48,444 nt of DNA from the NCBI GenBank assembly GCA_016928025.1, contig JAFGLN010000009.1, positions 1-48,444 on the forward strand, written 5' to 3'. Position numbers and translations under genes: made by a program. How positions within the stretch are numbered: the stretch's first letter is position 1; each line of letters begins with the position of its first letter. Of the stretch, positions 16,795 to 25,939 are shown one piece after another. This DNA is from Deltaproteobacteria bacterium. GTDB taxonomy: Bacteria > Desulfobacterota > Syntrophia > Syntrophales > JAFGHS01. The notes under the pieces were generated by a model. It did not search any database. It was not told the DNA's origin and was given only the letters and a program-made list of their open reading frames with translations.

Positions 16795-17484
16795 CTAAAT
16801 GTTCAATTCGACGATAGAGTCGCTGACGACTCGTCCGTAGATGATTTTGTTCGATGACAAATTCCTCAGTTTGATGATCGCACCGGCGGAACCGTCTTCT
16901 TCCGGTAGAGCCACGGTCACAATTTTCATCAAGTCGGTATGGTAAATCACCTTGACCGGTTTCCCTTTTTTAATCAACGGCACTTCGCGCAGCATGTTAT
17001 CCACGATTTCCATGCCCGGCTGAATTTGTCGGGTCAGACGCTTGCCGATGGCGTCTTTCATGGTTGCTATGGCATGCGTATTGATTCGGTGGACCCACTT
17101 TTTGGTTTTGAGGAGATCTCCTTCCGTCAGGATAGTTCCCGCCGGCAGGGCTTTAGAGGCGACTACCATATTTCGCCGCACCTCGATGCGCGTGCGAACC
17201 GTCTCGGTCCGAAGCAATGTGGCATCTTCATAAAAGCGCACTAAAAAAGACGTGTTGCCGATGAAATCATAGTAGCCTGCGGGCTCAACCCGTAGGGTTA
17301 GGGTCTTTTTTTGATCGGAAAGGTCCGGCTCTTCCGTAAGAAAGTTTACGCGTATCGTTTCTGGTGGCCACGTCGCATTCGCCTCAATATAGTGGCGGAC
17401 GGCTTCATGGACGGAAAATTCTGCGCCTGCCGCATAAGCGGGCATGATCAAAATCGCAAGGAAAAGAAACAAGATGCGTCTCAT
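16795..17484 (-). CDS. flgA: P-ring assembly chaperone FlgA
   Basis: A 229-residue periplasmic protein with an N-terminal signal peptide (MRRILFLFLAILIMPAYAAG) and the C-terminal SAF-type domain (ASKALPAGTILTEGDLLK, then IGKRLTRQIQPGMEIVDNML). FlgA helps FlgI polymerise into the P-ring. It starts four bases after flgG and runs into flgH. Its location inside the rod/ring operon matches that role. Confidence 0.95.
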   Translation of the reverse strand: MRRILFLFLAILIMPAYAAGAEFSVHEAVRHYIEANATWPPETIRVNFLTEEPDLSDQKKTLTLRVEPAGYYDFIGNTSFLVRFYEDATLLRTETVRTRIEVRRNMVVASKALPAGTILTEGDLLKTKKWVHRINTHAIATMKDAIGKRLTRQIQPGMEIVDNMLREVPLIKKGKPVKVIYHTDLMKIVTVALPEEDGSAGAIIKLRNLSSNKIIYGRVVSDSIVELNI

Positions 17485-17488
17485 GCTA

Positions 17489-18274
17489 TTATCTCTTCAG
17501 GTTATTGATGATGCTCAGCATGTTGTCTGCCGTTTGAATGGATTTGGAGTTGATCTCATAGTTGCGCTGGCCGATGATCATCTTGACCATTTCATCGATG
17601 ACGCTGACATTGGACATCTCCAAAAAATACTGGGTGATGGCGCCCTTACCGTCAGTATTGGGGTTTCCGACAATTGCTTCACCCGAAGCGTCCGTCTGCA
17701 GGTAGAGATTATGTCCGATACTGGTGAGGCCGGCCGGATTGATAAACGATGCCAGTTGTATCTGCCCGATTTCACTGACACTGCCTGAACCGTCCGTTGC
17801 CGTAACAAGGCCGGCTTTGTCTATCGTAATGACCGTGGTACCTGTCGGGACATTAATGGCCGGTGTCAGCAGCAGGCCTTCGGAGTTACAGATGTTGCCG
17901 TCGCTGTTCAGTTTAAAGCTGCCGTTTCGGGTATAGACCGTTTCGCCGTTGCCGTCATCGATTTGAAAAAATCCGTCACCGTCAATGGCCAAATCAAGCG
18001 AGTTTCCCGTTGATTGATAATCGCCTTGGGTGTATATTTTTTGGATGGAAATGGGTTTCACACCCATGCCGATTTCAACGCCGACCGGAAGCTGAATGCC
18101 TGTAGCTGATGTGCTGCCTGCCTGGGAATAAACCTGATACATCAGGTCCTGGAAGTTGGCCCGTGATTTTTTAAAACCGACAGTATTGACGTTGGCCAGG
18201 TTATTGGCAATGACATCCTGTTCAAGTTGTTGCGCCGCCATTCCCGTTGCTGCCGTATAAAGTGACCTGATCAT
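17489..18274 (-). CDS. flgG: Distal rod protein FlgG
   Basis: A 261-residue rod protein. The N-terminus (MIRSLYTAATGMAAQQLEQD, then NNLANVNTVGFKKSRANFQDL) is diagnostic of FlgG, and the C-terminus (VIDEMVKMIIGQRNYEINSK) is the rod/hook helix. Length equals the usual ~260 residues. A strong SD (GGGAGG) precedes it. The gene follows flgF by 13 bases. Confidence 0.98.
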   Translation of the reverse strand: MIRSLYTAATGMAAQQLEQDVIANNLANVNTVGFKKSRANFQDLMYQVYSQAGSTSATGIQLPVGVEIGMGVKPISIQKIYTQGDYQSTGNSLDLAIDGDGFFQIDDGNGETVYTRNGSFKLNSDGNICNSEGLLLTPAINVPTGTTVITIDKAGLVTATDGSGSVSEIGQIQLASFINPAGLTSIGHNLYLQTDASGEAIVGNPNTDGKGAITQYFLEMSNVSVIDEMVKMIIGQRNYEINSKSIQTADNMLSIINNLKR

Positions 18275-18287
18275 ATAATCCTCCCTG

Positions 18288-18998
18288 TTAAGTTAGCGTT
18301 CCGATACGGTTGACGGCCAGATCATCCTGTTCCGAAAGCGCCTGGATCATCTTCTGATACGTTTCGAACAGACGATTGAGACCAATCATGTCCGTCATTT
18401 CTCTGACGACATTGACGTTGGACATTTCTAAAAAGCCTGATTGAATGTCGGGTTGATCCACCGTTTTCAGATTGGCCGAACCTTCATCATAGTATAAGCT
18501 TGCCCCCGCTTTGACCAGGGCCTGGCGGTCCTCAAAATCAACGATTTTCAATTGACCGACCTGATTGCCGTCAATCAATATGCCCCCGTCACGGGTGATA
18601 TTGATTGGTCCCTCCATTAAGGTCACGGGGCCCGAATCACCGATCACCAGCCAACCATCCTGTGTCACCAGCTGATTATTTTGGTTGAGGGTGAAAGAGC
18701 CGTTTTTTGTGTAGGCCTCTCCCCGGTCCGTCTCGACGACAAAAAAACCATCCCTGTTAATATATAAATCCAGGGGATTTTTTGTGTTCTGGGGCACACC
18801 GCAAGAAAAATCGACTGTCAAAATATTGGGGATGGCCGTGGGTTGTTCTGCGGTGAATATTTCCTCCGTGCTTTTAAGGATATGGAGATGGACAGCCTTA
18901 AACCCCGGTGTCCCCGCGTTGGCCAGATTATTGGAAAGATGTTCCAGCTGTTTGACCTGCAAATCCATTGCGGTGCCTATTGTTGTAATGTCAGCCAT
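18288..18998 (-). CDS. flgF: Proximal rod protein FlgF
   Basis: A 236-residue member of the FlgF/FlgG family with HLSNNLANAGTPGFKAVHLH at the N-terminus, the internal DGFFVVETDRGEAYTKNGSF motif, and SNVNVVREMTDMIGLNRLFE at the C-terminus. It precedes flgG as usual. It is shorter and more divergent than FlgG, which supports FlgF. GAGGGATAAA leads to the ATG. It is first in its operon, 33 bases downstream of a good sigma54 promoter. Confidence 0.92.
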   Translation of the reverse strand: MADITTIGTAMDLQVKQLEHLSNNLANAGTPGFKAVHLHILKSTEEIFTAEQPTAIPNILTVDFSCGVPQNTKNPLDLYINRDGFFVVETDRGEAYTKNGSFTLNQNNQLVTQDGWLVIGDSGPVTLMEGPINITRDGGILIDGNQVGQLKIVDFEDRQALVKAGASLYYDEGSANLKTVDQPDIQSGFLEMSNVNVVREMTDMIGLNRLFETYQKMIQALSEQDDLAVNRIGTLT

Positions 18999-19030
18999 TT
19001 TATCCCTCTTTCCTTTTTTGTCTTCATGAT

Positions 19031-19046
19031 TGCAATCTGCATACCA
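19031..19046 (-). promoter_or_regulatory. Sigma54 promoter of flgF-flgG-flgA-flgH-flgI-flgJ
   Basis: The minus strand reads TGGTATGCAGATTGCA against TGGCACG-N4-TTGCW: two mismatches, with GG and GC invariant and spacing exact. It is 33 bases from the flgF ATG. Confidence 0.85.
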
Positions 19047-19173
19047 TCCATGTTTTTCTATTCAGAAAAGAAATCCTTGCAGAGGGAAACAGGGGCGATT
19101 GACGGCCAGCATGCTATAAACAAAACCAATAAAATCGATTGATTACATGAATGCGGCGTCACTTTTATGACGT

Positions 19174-19193
19174 GGGAAAAAAATGATTTTCCC
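19174..19193 (-). terminator. Hairpin in the flhX-flgF gap, possible terminator
   Basis: GGGAAAA and TTTTCCC form a 7-bp stem with a 6-base loop. A second perfect palindrome (CGGAAAATTTTTCCG, 19256-19270) directly follows the stop of the FlhB-like gene. No long T-tract follows either on the minus strand, so termination is uncertain. Confidence 0.35.
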
Positions 19194-19270
19194 GGTTTCG
19201 ATAAACGTTTTGGGATCATTGATTCTCAAAGTAGAGAGGAGTGTTTTGGGTTAGTCGGAAAATTTTTCCG

Positions 19271-19552
19271 TCATGGTGTTTTGGTCATGTCCCGGAGGCG
19301 GTTATTGGCGGAGTAAATAAAGGCGAGAATATCCGCCACGGCCTTATACAACTCCACGGGGATCGCTTCGTCGATATCCAGCCGGCTTAATATCTCCACC
19401 AGGCCGGGATCACTTTGGATGGGGATATTATTTTTGCGGGCCAGCTCGATAATTTTATCGGCAACGCTTCCTTGTCCCTTGGCGATAACTTTCGGGGCGA
19501 CGTCTTTTACGCTGTCATATTTTAATGCGGCGGCTTTTTGTCTTGTTTTCAT
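19271..19552 (-). CDS. flhX: Free-standing FlhB C-terminal-like protein (FlhX type)
   Basis: The 93-residue protein aligns with the part of FlhB after its autocleavage site: VIAKGQGSVADKIIELARKN and IDEAIPVELYKAVADILAFI here match VVAKGADFLAEKIKEIAKKH and VEHAIPETLYKAIAEILVYV in this window's FlhB. It lacks the NPTH cleavage motif and all membrane segments. Known relatives (FlhX, YlqH) sit near flagellar genes and can substitute for the cleaved FlhB tail. It overlaps the upstream FliK-like gene by four bases, so the two are coupled and may act together in substrate switching. Confidence 0.85.
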   Translation of the reverse strand: MKTRQKAAALKYDSVKDVAPKVIAKGQGSVADKIIELARKNNIPIQSDPGLVEILSRLDIDEAIPVELYKAVADILAFIYSANNRLRDMTKTP

Positions 19553-20697
19553 ATGCTTAAATTGACGGTGTTGCCGGAAAAAAGATTATATTTATGGATA
19601 ATGTCTTGCTTCCAAGACGCCATTTGGCGGTCGCAAAAGCACTTCAGCGAGCGGCATTCATAGCCTGCCGCCGATAAGTGTTCCCGAAGCTCCGCCAGCA
19701 GTGAAGATATGAAATTGCAGATAAACGGATCGTTGGATTTAATCAGGCAACTCAATTCCTTCTGCCTGATCCTGACATCGCAGGCAATTTCACCCAGCGC
19801 ATCCATATCCAGAAACAAAACGATGCGATACTGTTCTTCCCCGTCTTGTGAATTTCCATAGCCGTCTTTTTCGATGAAGATGTCCTGCATGCGAATGCCG
19901 TCGGGATATTGAAAGGGGATTTGCAGAACAAAAAGCTGATCCTGCTCCATGGCCGTACAATTGACGATTTGCAGATGTTCAATGACCTTGCCTCCCGACT
20001 CCATAAATTGTAAAAAAGGTTTGAGCTTTTGTTCGGCGCCGGTTTCAGCGCCATTATGGATGATCGGCATGTCGCGGAGGGTTAACTCGATTTTCAGCAA
20101 CAGGCGTTTGAGATTATCGGTTAACCTATCGTCTTTCAAGACCGTCGGATCCGATAAAGCTTTGCGGAGTGTCTTTTCGAGGGTTAAGCCGAGCGATTCG
20201 ACATAATGCTTAAGAAAAAAGGGATCCGTCAGGTTGTCCTTGGTTATGATGAGTTTGTTGAGGACATTCGTTAAGGCCTGAAGATCTTTTTCACCGATTA
20301 AAGGGGTTAATATTTTTAGATTGTCCCCTCTGAGTAAATCACTCGATGTCAAAATCAGATTTTTCAAGGCGTCGGGATTCGACCGGTACATCCTTAAGGA
20401 TTCGTTTACTTTTGTCGTACCGGACGTTTCATGAGATGTGATCTTCAATATCAGGGAGGGACGAAGTTGATCAACGAAGAGCTTTAATCGATCATCTTTG
20501 TGAAGCTCCAGTTGACTGTGTGCTTTGAGGATGCCATTTTTAATCCGTAAGAGGACCTTGTACTGACGATCATAACCCAGTACGACAGCTTCAATATTTT
20601 CACCGACCGACAGTTTCAAATTGGCTGATAAATAGGAAGGCTTCAGGCTTGCCTGGTTCGAGGCGATGGTCTTGGATAGGTGCGATGAGATGATCAT
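19549..20697 (-). CDS. Second FliK-like (hook-length control C-terminal domain) protein
   Basis: A 382-residue protein without signal peptide or membrane segment. The C-terminal ~120 residues (LFLDMDALGEIACDVRIRQK, then LLAELREHLSAAGYECRSL) resemble the globular Flg_hook domain of FliK that talks to FlhB. The N-terminal half is helical and unassigned. The true FliK with a long ruler is at 36041-38881. Its downstream partner is a FlhB C-terminal mimic, an arrangement resembling ylqG-ylqH of Bacillus. Its role as an auxiliary export-switch protein is inference. Confidence 0.7.
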   Translation of the reverse strand: MIISSHLSKTIASNQASLKPSYLSANLKLSVGENIEAVVLGYDRQYKVLLRIKNGILKAHSQLELHKDDRLKLFVDQLRPSLILKITSHETSGTTKVNESLRMYRSNPDALKNLILTSSDLLRGDNLKILTPLIGEKDLQALTNVLNKLIITKDNLTDPFFLKHYVESLGLTLEKTLRKALSDPTVLKDDRLTDNLKRLLLKIELTLRDMPIIHNGAETGAEQKLKPFLQFMESGGKVIEHLQIVNCTAMEQDQLFVLQIPFQYPDGIRMQDIFIEKDGYGNSQDGEEQYRIVLFLDMDALGEIACDVRIRQKELSCLIKSNDPFICNFISSLLAELREHLSAAGYECRSLKCFCDRQMASWKQDIIHKYNLFSGNTVNLSI

Positions 20698-20717
20698 TGA
20701 TCTTATGTCAAACCGGT

Positions 20718-21029
20718 TCAGACTTTGACGTCAACATGGCCGGGTGCGTCGGGATCGATCATCGTTTCTTCGGTCGGGACATCATTTTCCGCAGATTCCT
20801 GCGTTTCCTGATCGTCCGCCTGACGCTTCCGATCATCTTCGTCCCTGATCCTGGCGTTTTGAGCTTCTTCGGTATCCTTGGCTTTTTGCAGCATCTTTTT
20901 TCTTTCTTCTCGCAGCTGTATTTCAAAATACCGTTGCTGCATATCCGGATGCTGCTGTTGAGTCTGCTGGATCCGCTCTACAATACTTGATTGCAGGATG
21001 CTCTGTTGTCTTGCAATCGGGCTGACCAT
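20718..21029 (-). CDS. Small charged coiled-coil protein of unknown function
   Basis: 103 residues, very rich in Gln, Glu, Arg, Lys and Asp, with a predicted helix over residues 10-70 (RYFEIQLREERKKMLQKAKD) and an acidic tail ending VDVKV. No family is recognised. It sits between fliA and the second FliK-like gene with the same orientation and reasonable spacing, so a flagellar role is likely by context only. The 116-base gap to fliA shows neither a convincing promoter nor a terminator. Confidence 0.65.
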   Translation of the reverse strand: MVSPIARQQSILQSSIVERIQQTQQQHPDMQQRYFEIQLREERKKMLQKAKDTEEAQNARIRDEDDRKRQADDQETQESAENDVPTEETMIDPDAPGHVDVKV

Positions 21030-21145
21030 TGCGACTCCTATCGTTAATCCTTTGATTCAACTTTGTATTCGGCTCAATATTCCATGAACTTTAATCCGGC
21101 TTTCAAGATATCGTTTTTTCTTTATCCTTTCACCCTTGTCAATGT

Positions 21146-21892
21146 CTAATTTTTTAAATCCTTCACGACACTTCGCAGGCGCAAAGTGGCCTGGGTATGC
21201 AACTGGCAAACCCGGGATTCCGTGAGACCGAGGACACAGCCGATTTCCTTCATGGTCATTTCATCGTAATAGTAAAGGGAAATGACGATTTTTTCTTTTT
21301 GCGGCAGTTCATTAATTACTTGCTTCAATTTATGCTGAAGTTCTTTTCCCGATAACAAATCCAGGGGATTGGTATGATCAACCATCCCCGGCACTTCGGA
21401 GGAACTCCTAGATTCCATGATGTCCGGGTTCAGGTCTTCCTGGCTGATGACGGCAATTCCTTTGGTTTCATCAAGCAATTTATAATATTGGTCGATGGTG
21501 ATACCCAAATATTCAGCAACTTCATATTCGTCCGGTTGCCGTCCCAGGGCTTTTTTTAAAGCATGAAAGGCTTTTTCCAGCTTATTGTCCTTGTTGCGAA
21601 CCGAGCGTGGCACCCAGTCCCGTGATCGTAATTCATCTAAAATAGCGCCGCGAATCCGGAAGCGGGCATAGGTTTCAAATTGGACATTTCTCCTTTGGTC
21701 ATATTTGTCGAGGGCCTCCATTAAGCCGATGATTCCGACGTTGATCAGGTCATCCCGATTTGAGGCATCGATGGGGAGCTTATACGCAATTCTCCCGACA
21801 ATATGCTTGACCAGGGGGGCGTATTTCATGATCAGCTTGTCCCGTTCAGCCTTGTTCAATGCCCTAGTTGAAAAATCGGATGATACCGTCAT
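21146..21892 (-). CDS. fliA: Flagellar sigma factor sigma28 (FliA)
   Basis: Start at 21892 (MTVSSDFSTRALNKAERDKL), giving 248 residues; the open frame further upstream overlaps flhG and lacks sigma features. Region 2 is LVKHIVGRIAYKLPIDASNR and GLMEALDKYDQRRNVQFETY, region 3 ILDELRSRDWVPRSVR, and region 4 LPQKEKIVISLYYYDEMTMK with helix-turn-helix IGCVLGLTESRVCQLH. It overlaps the flhG end by 29 bases. It drives the four sigma28 promoters seen at fliC, fliD, flaG and flgM and is held by FlgM. Confidence 0.97.
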   Translation of the reverse strand: MTVSSDFSTRALNKAERDKLIMKYAPLVKHIVGRIAYKLPIDASNRDDLINVGIIGLMEALDKYDQRRNVQFETYARFRIRGAILDELRSRDWVPRSVRNKDNKLEKAFHALKKALGRQPDEYEVAEYLGITIDQYYKLLDETKGIAVISQEDLNPDIMESRSSSEVPGMVDHTNPLDLLSGKELQHKLKQVINELPQKEKIVISLYYYDEMTMKEIGCVLGLTESRVCQLHTQATLRLRSVVKDLKN

Positions 21893-22736
21893 GATCTTCG
21901 GGTTCCTGTGATGGCTGGCAGAGTTTGACTGCAATGTCCCGCAGGCAATCCATCGACGGTGAACCGGGATACAATTCCGCCAGCAGCTTTTGTTTTTTGA
22001 CTGCCAATGCCAGGTTTTCGTCATACAAAACGTAACCCAGGTGCTCGATGGACAGATTCAGAAAATGATTCGTCGCCTGGGCCATGCGGATAAATACTTC
22101 CTTTGCTTCATCTTCCGTTTTCACCATGTTGACAAGCAGCCTGAACCGTTTTTTGGCATGCCGCTGATATAGCACCTTGATGAGGGCGTAGGCATCCGTG
22201 AGCGAGGTCGGCTCCGGCGTAACGACAACGATAATGTCTCCCGCTACCATATTGAAATACATGACATTTTCATTGATGCCGGCGCTGGTATCAATGAGCA
22301 TAAAATCCGGCCTTGAATGGAGACTGTTCAATTCGTCCTGGAGGGCGAATTTCTGTCCTTTTGAAAGACTGGTCAGCTCTTGAATGCCCGACGAGGAGGG
22401 AAGGATCTTAATGCCCCCCGGACCGTTGATAATGGTTTCTTTAAGGGTTTTTTCACCGGTCAGGACATGATAAAGATTGTATTTCGGTGTCAGGCCCAGG
22501 ATCAGATCGATGTTTGCCAGTCCGCAATCCGCGTCAAAAATAAGGGTTTTTTTCTTCATCTGTGAAAGCAGATAAGCCAGATTGGCGACAATATTGGTCT
22601 TTCCGACGCCGCCTTTACCACTGGTTACAGAAATAACGCAGATTTTTTTCGAGTCGGCACTTTTTTCTTTCTGTATATTATTCGGCATCGTTTTCCTTTG
22701 CGAGGCGATTTGCCTGAGTATTGCAGCTTGGTCCAA
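21864..22736 (-). CDS. flhG: FlhG (FleN/YlxH), MinD-like ATPase for flagellar number control
   Basis: A 290-residue MinD-type ATPase with a deviant Walker A (GKGGVGKT, residues 40-47) and switch motifs FDADCGLANIDLILGL and LIDTSAGI. The N-terminus (MDQAAILRQIA) matches the activation helix that stimulates the FlhF GTPase. The pair sets flagellar number and position and, in Pseudomonas and Vibrio, FlhG/FleN also restrains the sigma54 activator. It lies between flhF and fliA, the standard order. Confidence 0.96.
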   Translation of the reverse strand: MDQAAILRQIASQRKTMPNNIQKEKSADSKKICVISVTSGKGGVGKTNIVANLAYLLSQMKKKTLIFDADCGLANIDLILGLTPKYNLYHVLTGEKTLKETIINGPGGIKILPSSSGIQELTSLSKGQKFALQDELNSLHSRPDFMLIDTSAGINENVMYFNMVAGDIIVVVTPEPTSLTDAYALIKVLYQRHAKKRFRLLVNMVKTEDEAKEVFIRMAQATNHFLNLSIEHLGYVLYDENLALAVKKQKLLAELYPGSPSMDCLRDIAVKLCQPSQEPEDHDGIIRFFN

Positions 22737-22755
22737 TGTAACCTCTTTGTATGAA

Positions 22756-23859
22756 TCAATTCTGTAAGATCATTCGCGCGAGCCTTTCAGGACTTGCCTT
22801 TTCAATATCTCTGGGAACGTTCTGTCCTGTGGTCACATAGGATACGGGTTTCCTGATTTCATCGAGAACGTCGTACATGAGCCCCAGGTGCCGGCACTCG
22901 TCCACTTTTGTCAGGATGATCCGATGGTAGTCGAACATTTTAAACTGTTCGGCCGTATCCACCAGATATTCTTCGCGGACGGACGGATTAATCAATAAAA
23001 CGGTTTCTACGGACGTGTCCAGCGTATTCTTCAGAGATTTCAAGGAGCCTTCATCATATTGATTGCGACCCGGCGTATCGACAAGGATCATGTCTTTATC
23101 GGAAAATTTCGCCACAGAGCGATCGAAGAGCTTTTTTTCGGACGCGATATCAAGAGGCAGCCCCATGATTTTTGCGTAGATCTTTAGCTGTTCCGTAGCG
23201 GCTATTCGATAGGTATCCGTCGTGATCAGACCGACTTTCAATTTTTTGTCCAGGCTGTAGTGAGCAGCCAGTTTGGCCAGGGTCGTGGTCTTGCCCACGC
23301 CGGTCGGTCCGATGAACGCCTTGATTCGCCTCTCTTTTTGATCGTCTTTGAGGATCGACCGGGCGATCAGCTTTTCGGCGATTCGAGTCCCCTTTTCATA
23401 AGTGTCGCAAGATTCGGAAGGGAATTCATTCTTTATCGTTTCAACCAAATTCGCCGCTCTGGATCGCGATATCCCGTTTTCCACCAATTTTACATAAACA
23501 TCATACAGATGATCTTTTATCCCTGATGCAAACCGTTCCCATAAAACATCCATCGTTTCATTCAGCATGTTTTTCTGCTGAAATACTTTTTGCGTCAGAA
23601 GATCGATGGATGATTTCAGGCCGCTGATTTCCTCCGTCAGATTCCGTATATCATCATCCTGCCGTGGGAAATTTTTACCGACGGCCTTGTCCAAGGAGGC
23701 GGCGAGGTCCAGGCCGTTGTCACGTGCGGCGGTGACTTCGATCAAGGGGCTGCCGGTCATTTTTTTGGTGGAGAGAATAATGGCGTCAGGGCCGAGCTCC
23801 TTTTTAATTTGTGCCATGGCTTCCCTGAGGTTGTTTACTTCATAGCGTTTGATTTGCAT
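22756..23859 (-). CDS. flhF: FlhF, SRP-family GTPase for flagellar placement
   Basis: Start at 23859 (MQIKRYEVNNLREAMAQIKK, with GGTGGAA upstream), 367 residues; earlier codons overlap flhA and do not resemble FlhF. The basic N-terminal domain is followed by the NG domain: P-loop FIGPTGVGKTTTLAK near residues 183-197, VDTPGRNQYDEG, and TKVDECRHLG. FlhF recruits the first flagellar components to the chosen site. Only one base separates it from flhA. Confidence 0.97.
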   Translation of the reverse strand: MQIKRYEVNNLREAMAQIKKELGPDAIILSTKKMTGSPLIEVTAARDNGLDLAASLDKAVGKNFPRQDDDIRNLTEEISGLKSSIDLLTQKVFQQKNMLNETMDVLWERFASGIKDHLYDVYVKLVENGISRSRAANLVETIKNEFPSESCDTYEKGTRIAEKLIARSILKDDQKERRIKAFIGPTGVGKTTTLAKLAAHYSLDKKLKVGLITTDTYRIAATEQLKIYAKIMGLPLDIASEKKLFDRSVAKFSDKDMILVDTPGRNQYDEGSLKSLKNTLDTSVETVLLINPSVREEYLVDTAEQFKMFDYHRIILTKVDECRHLGLMYDVLDEIRKPVSYVTTGQNVPRDIEKASPERLARMILQN

Positions 23860-23860
23860 G

Positions 23861-25936
23861 TCAGATTTCCACCATTCCCATAGACGTAATGTTTGCATCC
23901 GCCGTTATTTCATTATGGGCGATAACGGCAATATTCGGGAAAAACCGCTCCAATATTCTTCTTAAATGGATCCTTGTATTGGCGGAGCAAAGAATAATCG
24001 GTTGCAGTCCTTTGGCCGTGAAAACGCTGATATATTTTTGAGTGTTTTCAATTAATTTTTTGACGAAATCCTGATCGGGCGAAACAAAGGATTCATATTC
24101 CGTATGCTGCACGGATCGGCCGATGACATCATCAATGTCCGGAGAAACCATAATGACATTGATGGTCCGATCCTGGTCCTGATACTGGCGGGTAATGGTC
24201 CTGGCGATGGCCTGGCGGACATAGCCCGTCAGGATATCAACATTTTTCGTTATGGGCAGATAATCCGCCAGGGTTTCGATGATGGTCAGCATATCCCGGA
24301 TGGATACCCTCTCTTTAAGCAGTCGCTGTAACACTTTCTGTAATGTACCGATGGGAATGACTTTGGGAACCAGGTCTTCCACCAGTTTCGGGTAGGTTTG
24401 CGCAAGGCTGTCGATAATCGACTGGACTTCCTGGCGGCCCAGGAGCTCATCGATATGTGATTTAATGGTTTCTGTAATGTGCGTGGTCATAACCGTCGCC
24501 GGATCGACACAAACCAGACCCTTGGCTTGTGCGGTTTCCGATTCTTTTTCCGGAATCCAGACGGCCGGCAGACCAAACGCCGGTTCTTTGGTCCGCGTCC
24601 CCGAAATTTTAACATGGGCGTCTTCGGGGGTGATCACCAGGCAGTGATTGGGCATCAATTCGCCCCGGGCGATTTCGATTTCCTTCAGAAGAAAGGAATA
24701 TTCGTTGGGTTTAAGCTGGAGATTGTCCCGTATATGCACCGCCGGCATGATAAATCCCAGCTCGGTCGCCAGCTGTTTTCTCAGGGCCTTGATTCGATGG
24801 AGCAGTTCACCGCCTTGAGACGTATCCACCATGGAAATCAACCCATAACCGACTTCAAGTCCCAAGGGATCCAGAGGGGTTAAAATATCGGATGACGTTT
24901 CGGCAACAGGCGCCGGGGTCTCTTCTACGGTCTCTTCTTTTTTCTCCTTTGACTGAAAAAGACGGTAAGACAGAAAGGCCATAATGGCGGCGACGATAAT
25001 GAAAGCAATTTTAGGCATTCCCGGAACCAGGGCAAAGGTAAAAAGCATGACCGCCGCGATAGCGAAGGCCTTCGGCTGCGTGAAAATTTGCGATTTCAAT
25101 TCTTCGCCCATTTCCGCCGAACTGCCGCTCCTGGTCACCAGCATACCGGCCGCCGTTGAGACGATCAATGCGGGGATCTGGGTAACCAGTCCGTCTCCAA
25201 TGGATAAAAGGGTATAGGCCCGGGCCGCGTCGGCAACCGCCATATCCTGCTGCATGACACCGATGATCAGGCCGCCGATAATATTGACCAGGACAATAAT
25301 GATGCCGGCAATGGCGTCTCCCCGGACGAATTTGCTGGCACCGTCCATAGCGCCGTAAAAATTGGCTTCATTTTCAATGTCCCGCCGGCGTTTGCGGGCC
25401 TGATTGTCGGAAATCAGACCGGTGTTCAAATCGGCGTCGATGCTCATCTGTTTTCCCGGCATGGCATCAAGGGTAAATCGCGCGGCGACTTCGGCGATTC
25501 TTGTGGCGCCTTTGGTAATAACCACGAAATTGATCAGAACCAGAACGCAAAAGACAATCATGCCGATAACATAGTTTCCGCCGACCACAAAGGACCCAAA
25601 GGCTTTGATCACCTGTCCGGCGGCACCGGCGCCTTCACTGCCGTGAAGCAGGATCAGCCGGGTCGAAGCCACATTCAGGGAAAGCCGCAAAAGGGTTACC
25701 GTCAAGAGGACGGACGGAAAAGTCGAAAAATCGAGGGGCTTCGAGACAAACATAGCCATCAGTAAAATGATGATCGATAAAGTAATGCTGAACGACAGAA
25801 GGATGTCGAGAATCATGGGCGGCAGGGGAACCATCATGACCAGCAATATGCCGATCACCGCAATGGCCAGAAAAGCACTGCTGCTGTATTTTATTTTGGA
25901 CCACGTTGATTTCTTGGTGGTGATTGCCTCTGCCAT
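23861..25936 (-). CDS. flhA: Flagellar export gate protein FlhA
   Basis: The 691-residue FHIPEP-family protein forms the nonameric export gate. The N-terminal third has about eight hydrophobic segments, and the conserved cytoplasmic loop contains AEVAARFTLDAMPGKQMSID. The C-terminal cytoplasmic domain from about residue 340 docks chaperone-substrate complexes. Length is normal. It lies three bases after flhB. Confidence 0.98.
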   Translation of the reverse strand: MAEAITTKKSTWSKIKYSSSAFLAIAVIGILLVMMVPLPPMILDILLSFSITLSIIILLMAMFVSKPLDFSTFPSVLLTVTLLRLSLNVASTRLILLHGSEGAGAAGQVIKAFGSFVVGGNYVIGMIVFCVLVLINFVVITKGATRIAEVAARFTLDAMPGKQMSIDADLNTGLISDNQARKRRRDIENEANFYGAMDGASKFVRGDAIAGIIIVLVNIIGGLIIGVMQQDMAVADAARAYTLLSIGDGLVTQIPALIVSTAAGMLVTRSGSSAEMGEELKSQIFTQPKAFAIAAVMLFTFALVPGMPKIAFIIVAAIMAFLSYRLFQSKEKKEETVEETPAPVAETSSDILTPLDPLGLEVGYGLISMVDTSQGGELLHRIKALRKQLATELGFIMPAVHIRDNLQLKPNEYSFLLKEIEIARGELMPNHCLVITPEDAHVKISGTRTKEPAFGLPAVWIPEKESETAQAKGLVCVDPATVMTTHITETIKSHIDELLGRQEVQSIIDSLAQTYPKLVEDLVPKVIPIGTLQKVLQRLLKERVSIRDMLTIIETLADYLPITKNVDILTGYVRQAIARTITRQYQDQDRTINVIMVSPDIDDVIGRSVQHTEYESFVSPDQDFVKKLIENTQKYISVFTAKGLQPIILCSANTRIHLRRILERFFPNIAVIAHNEITADANITSMGMVEI

Positions 25937-25939
25937 GGG

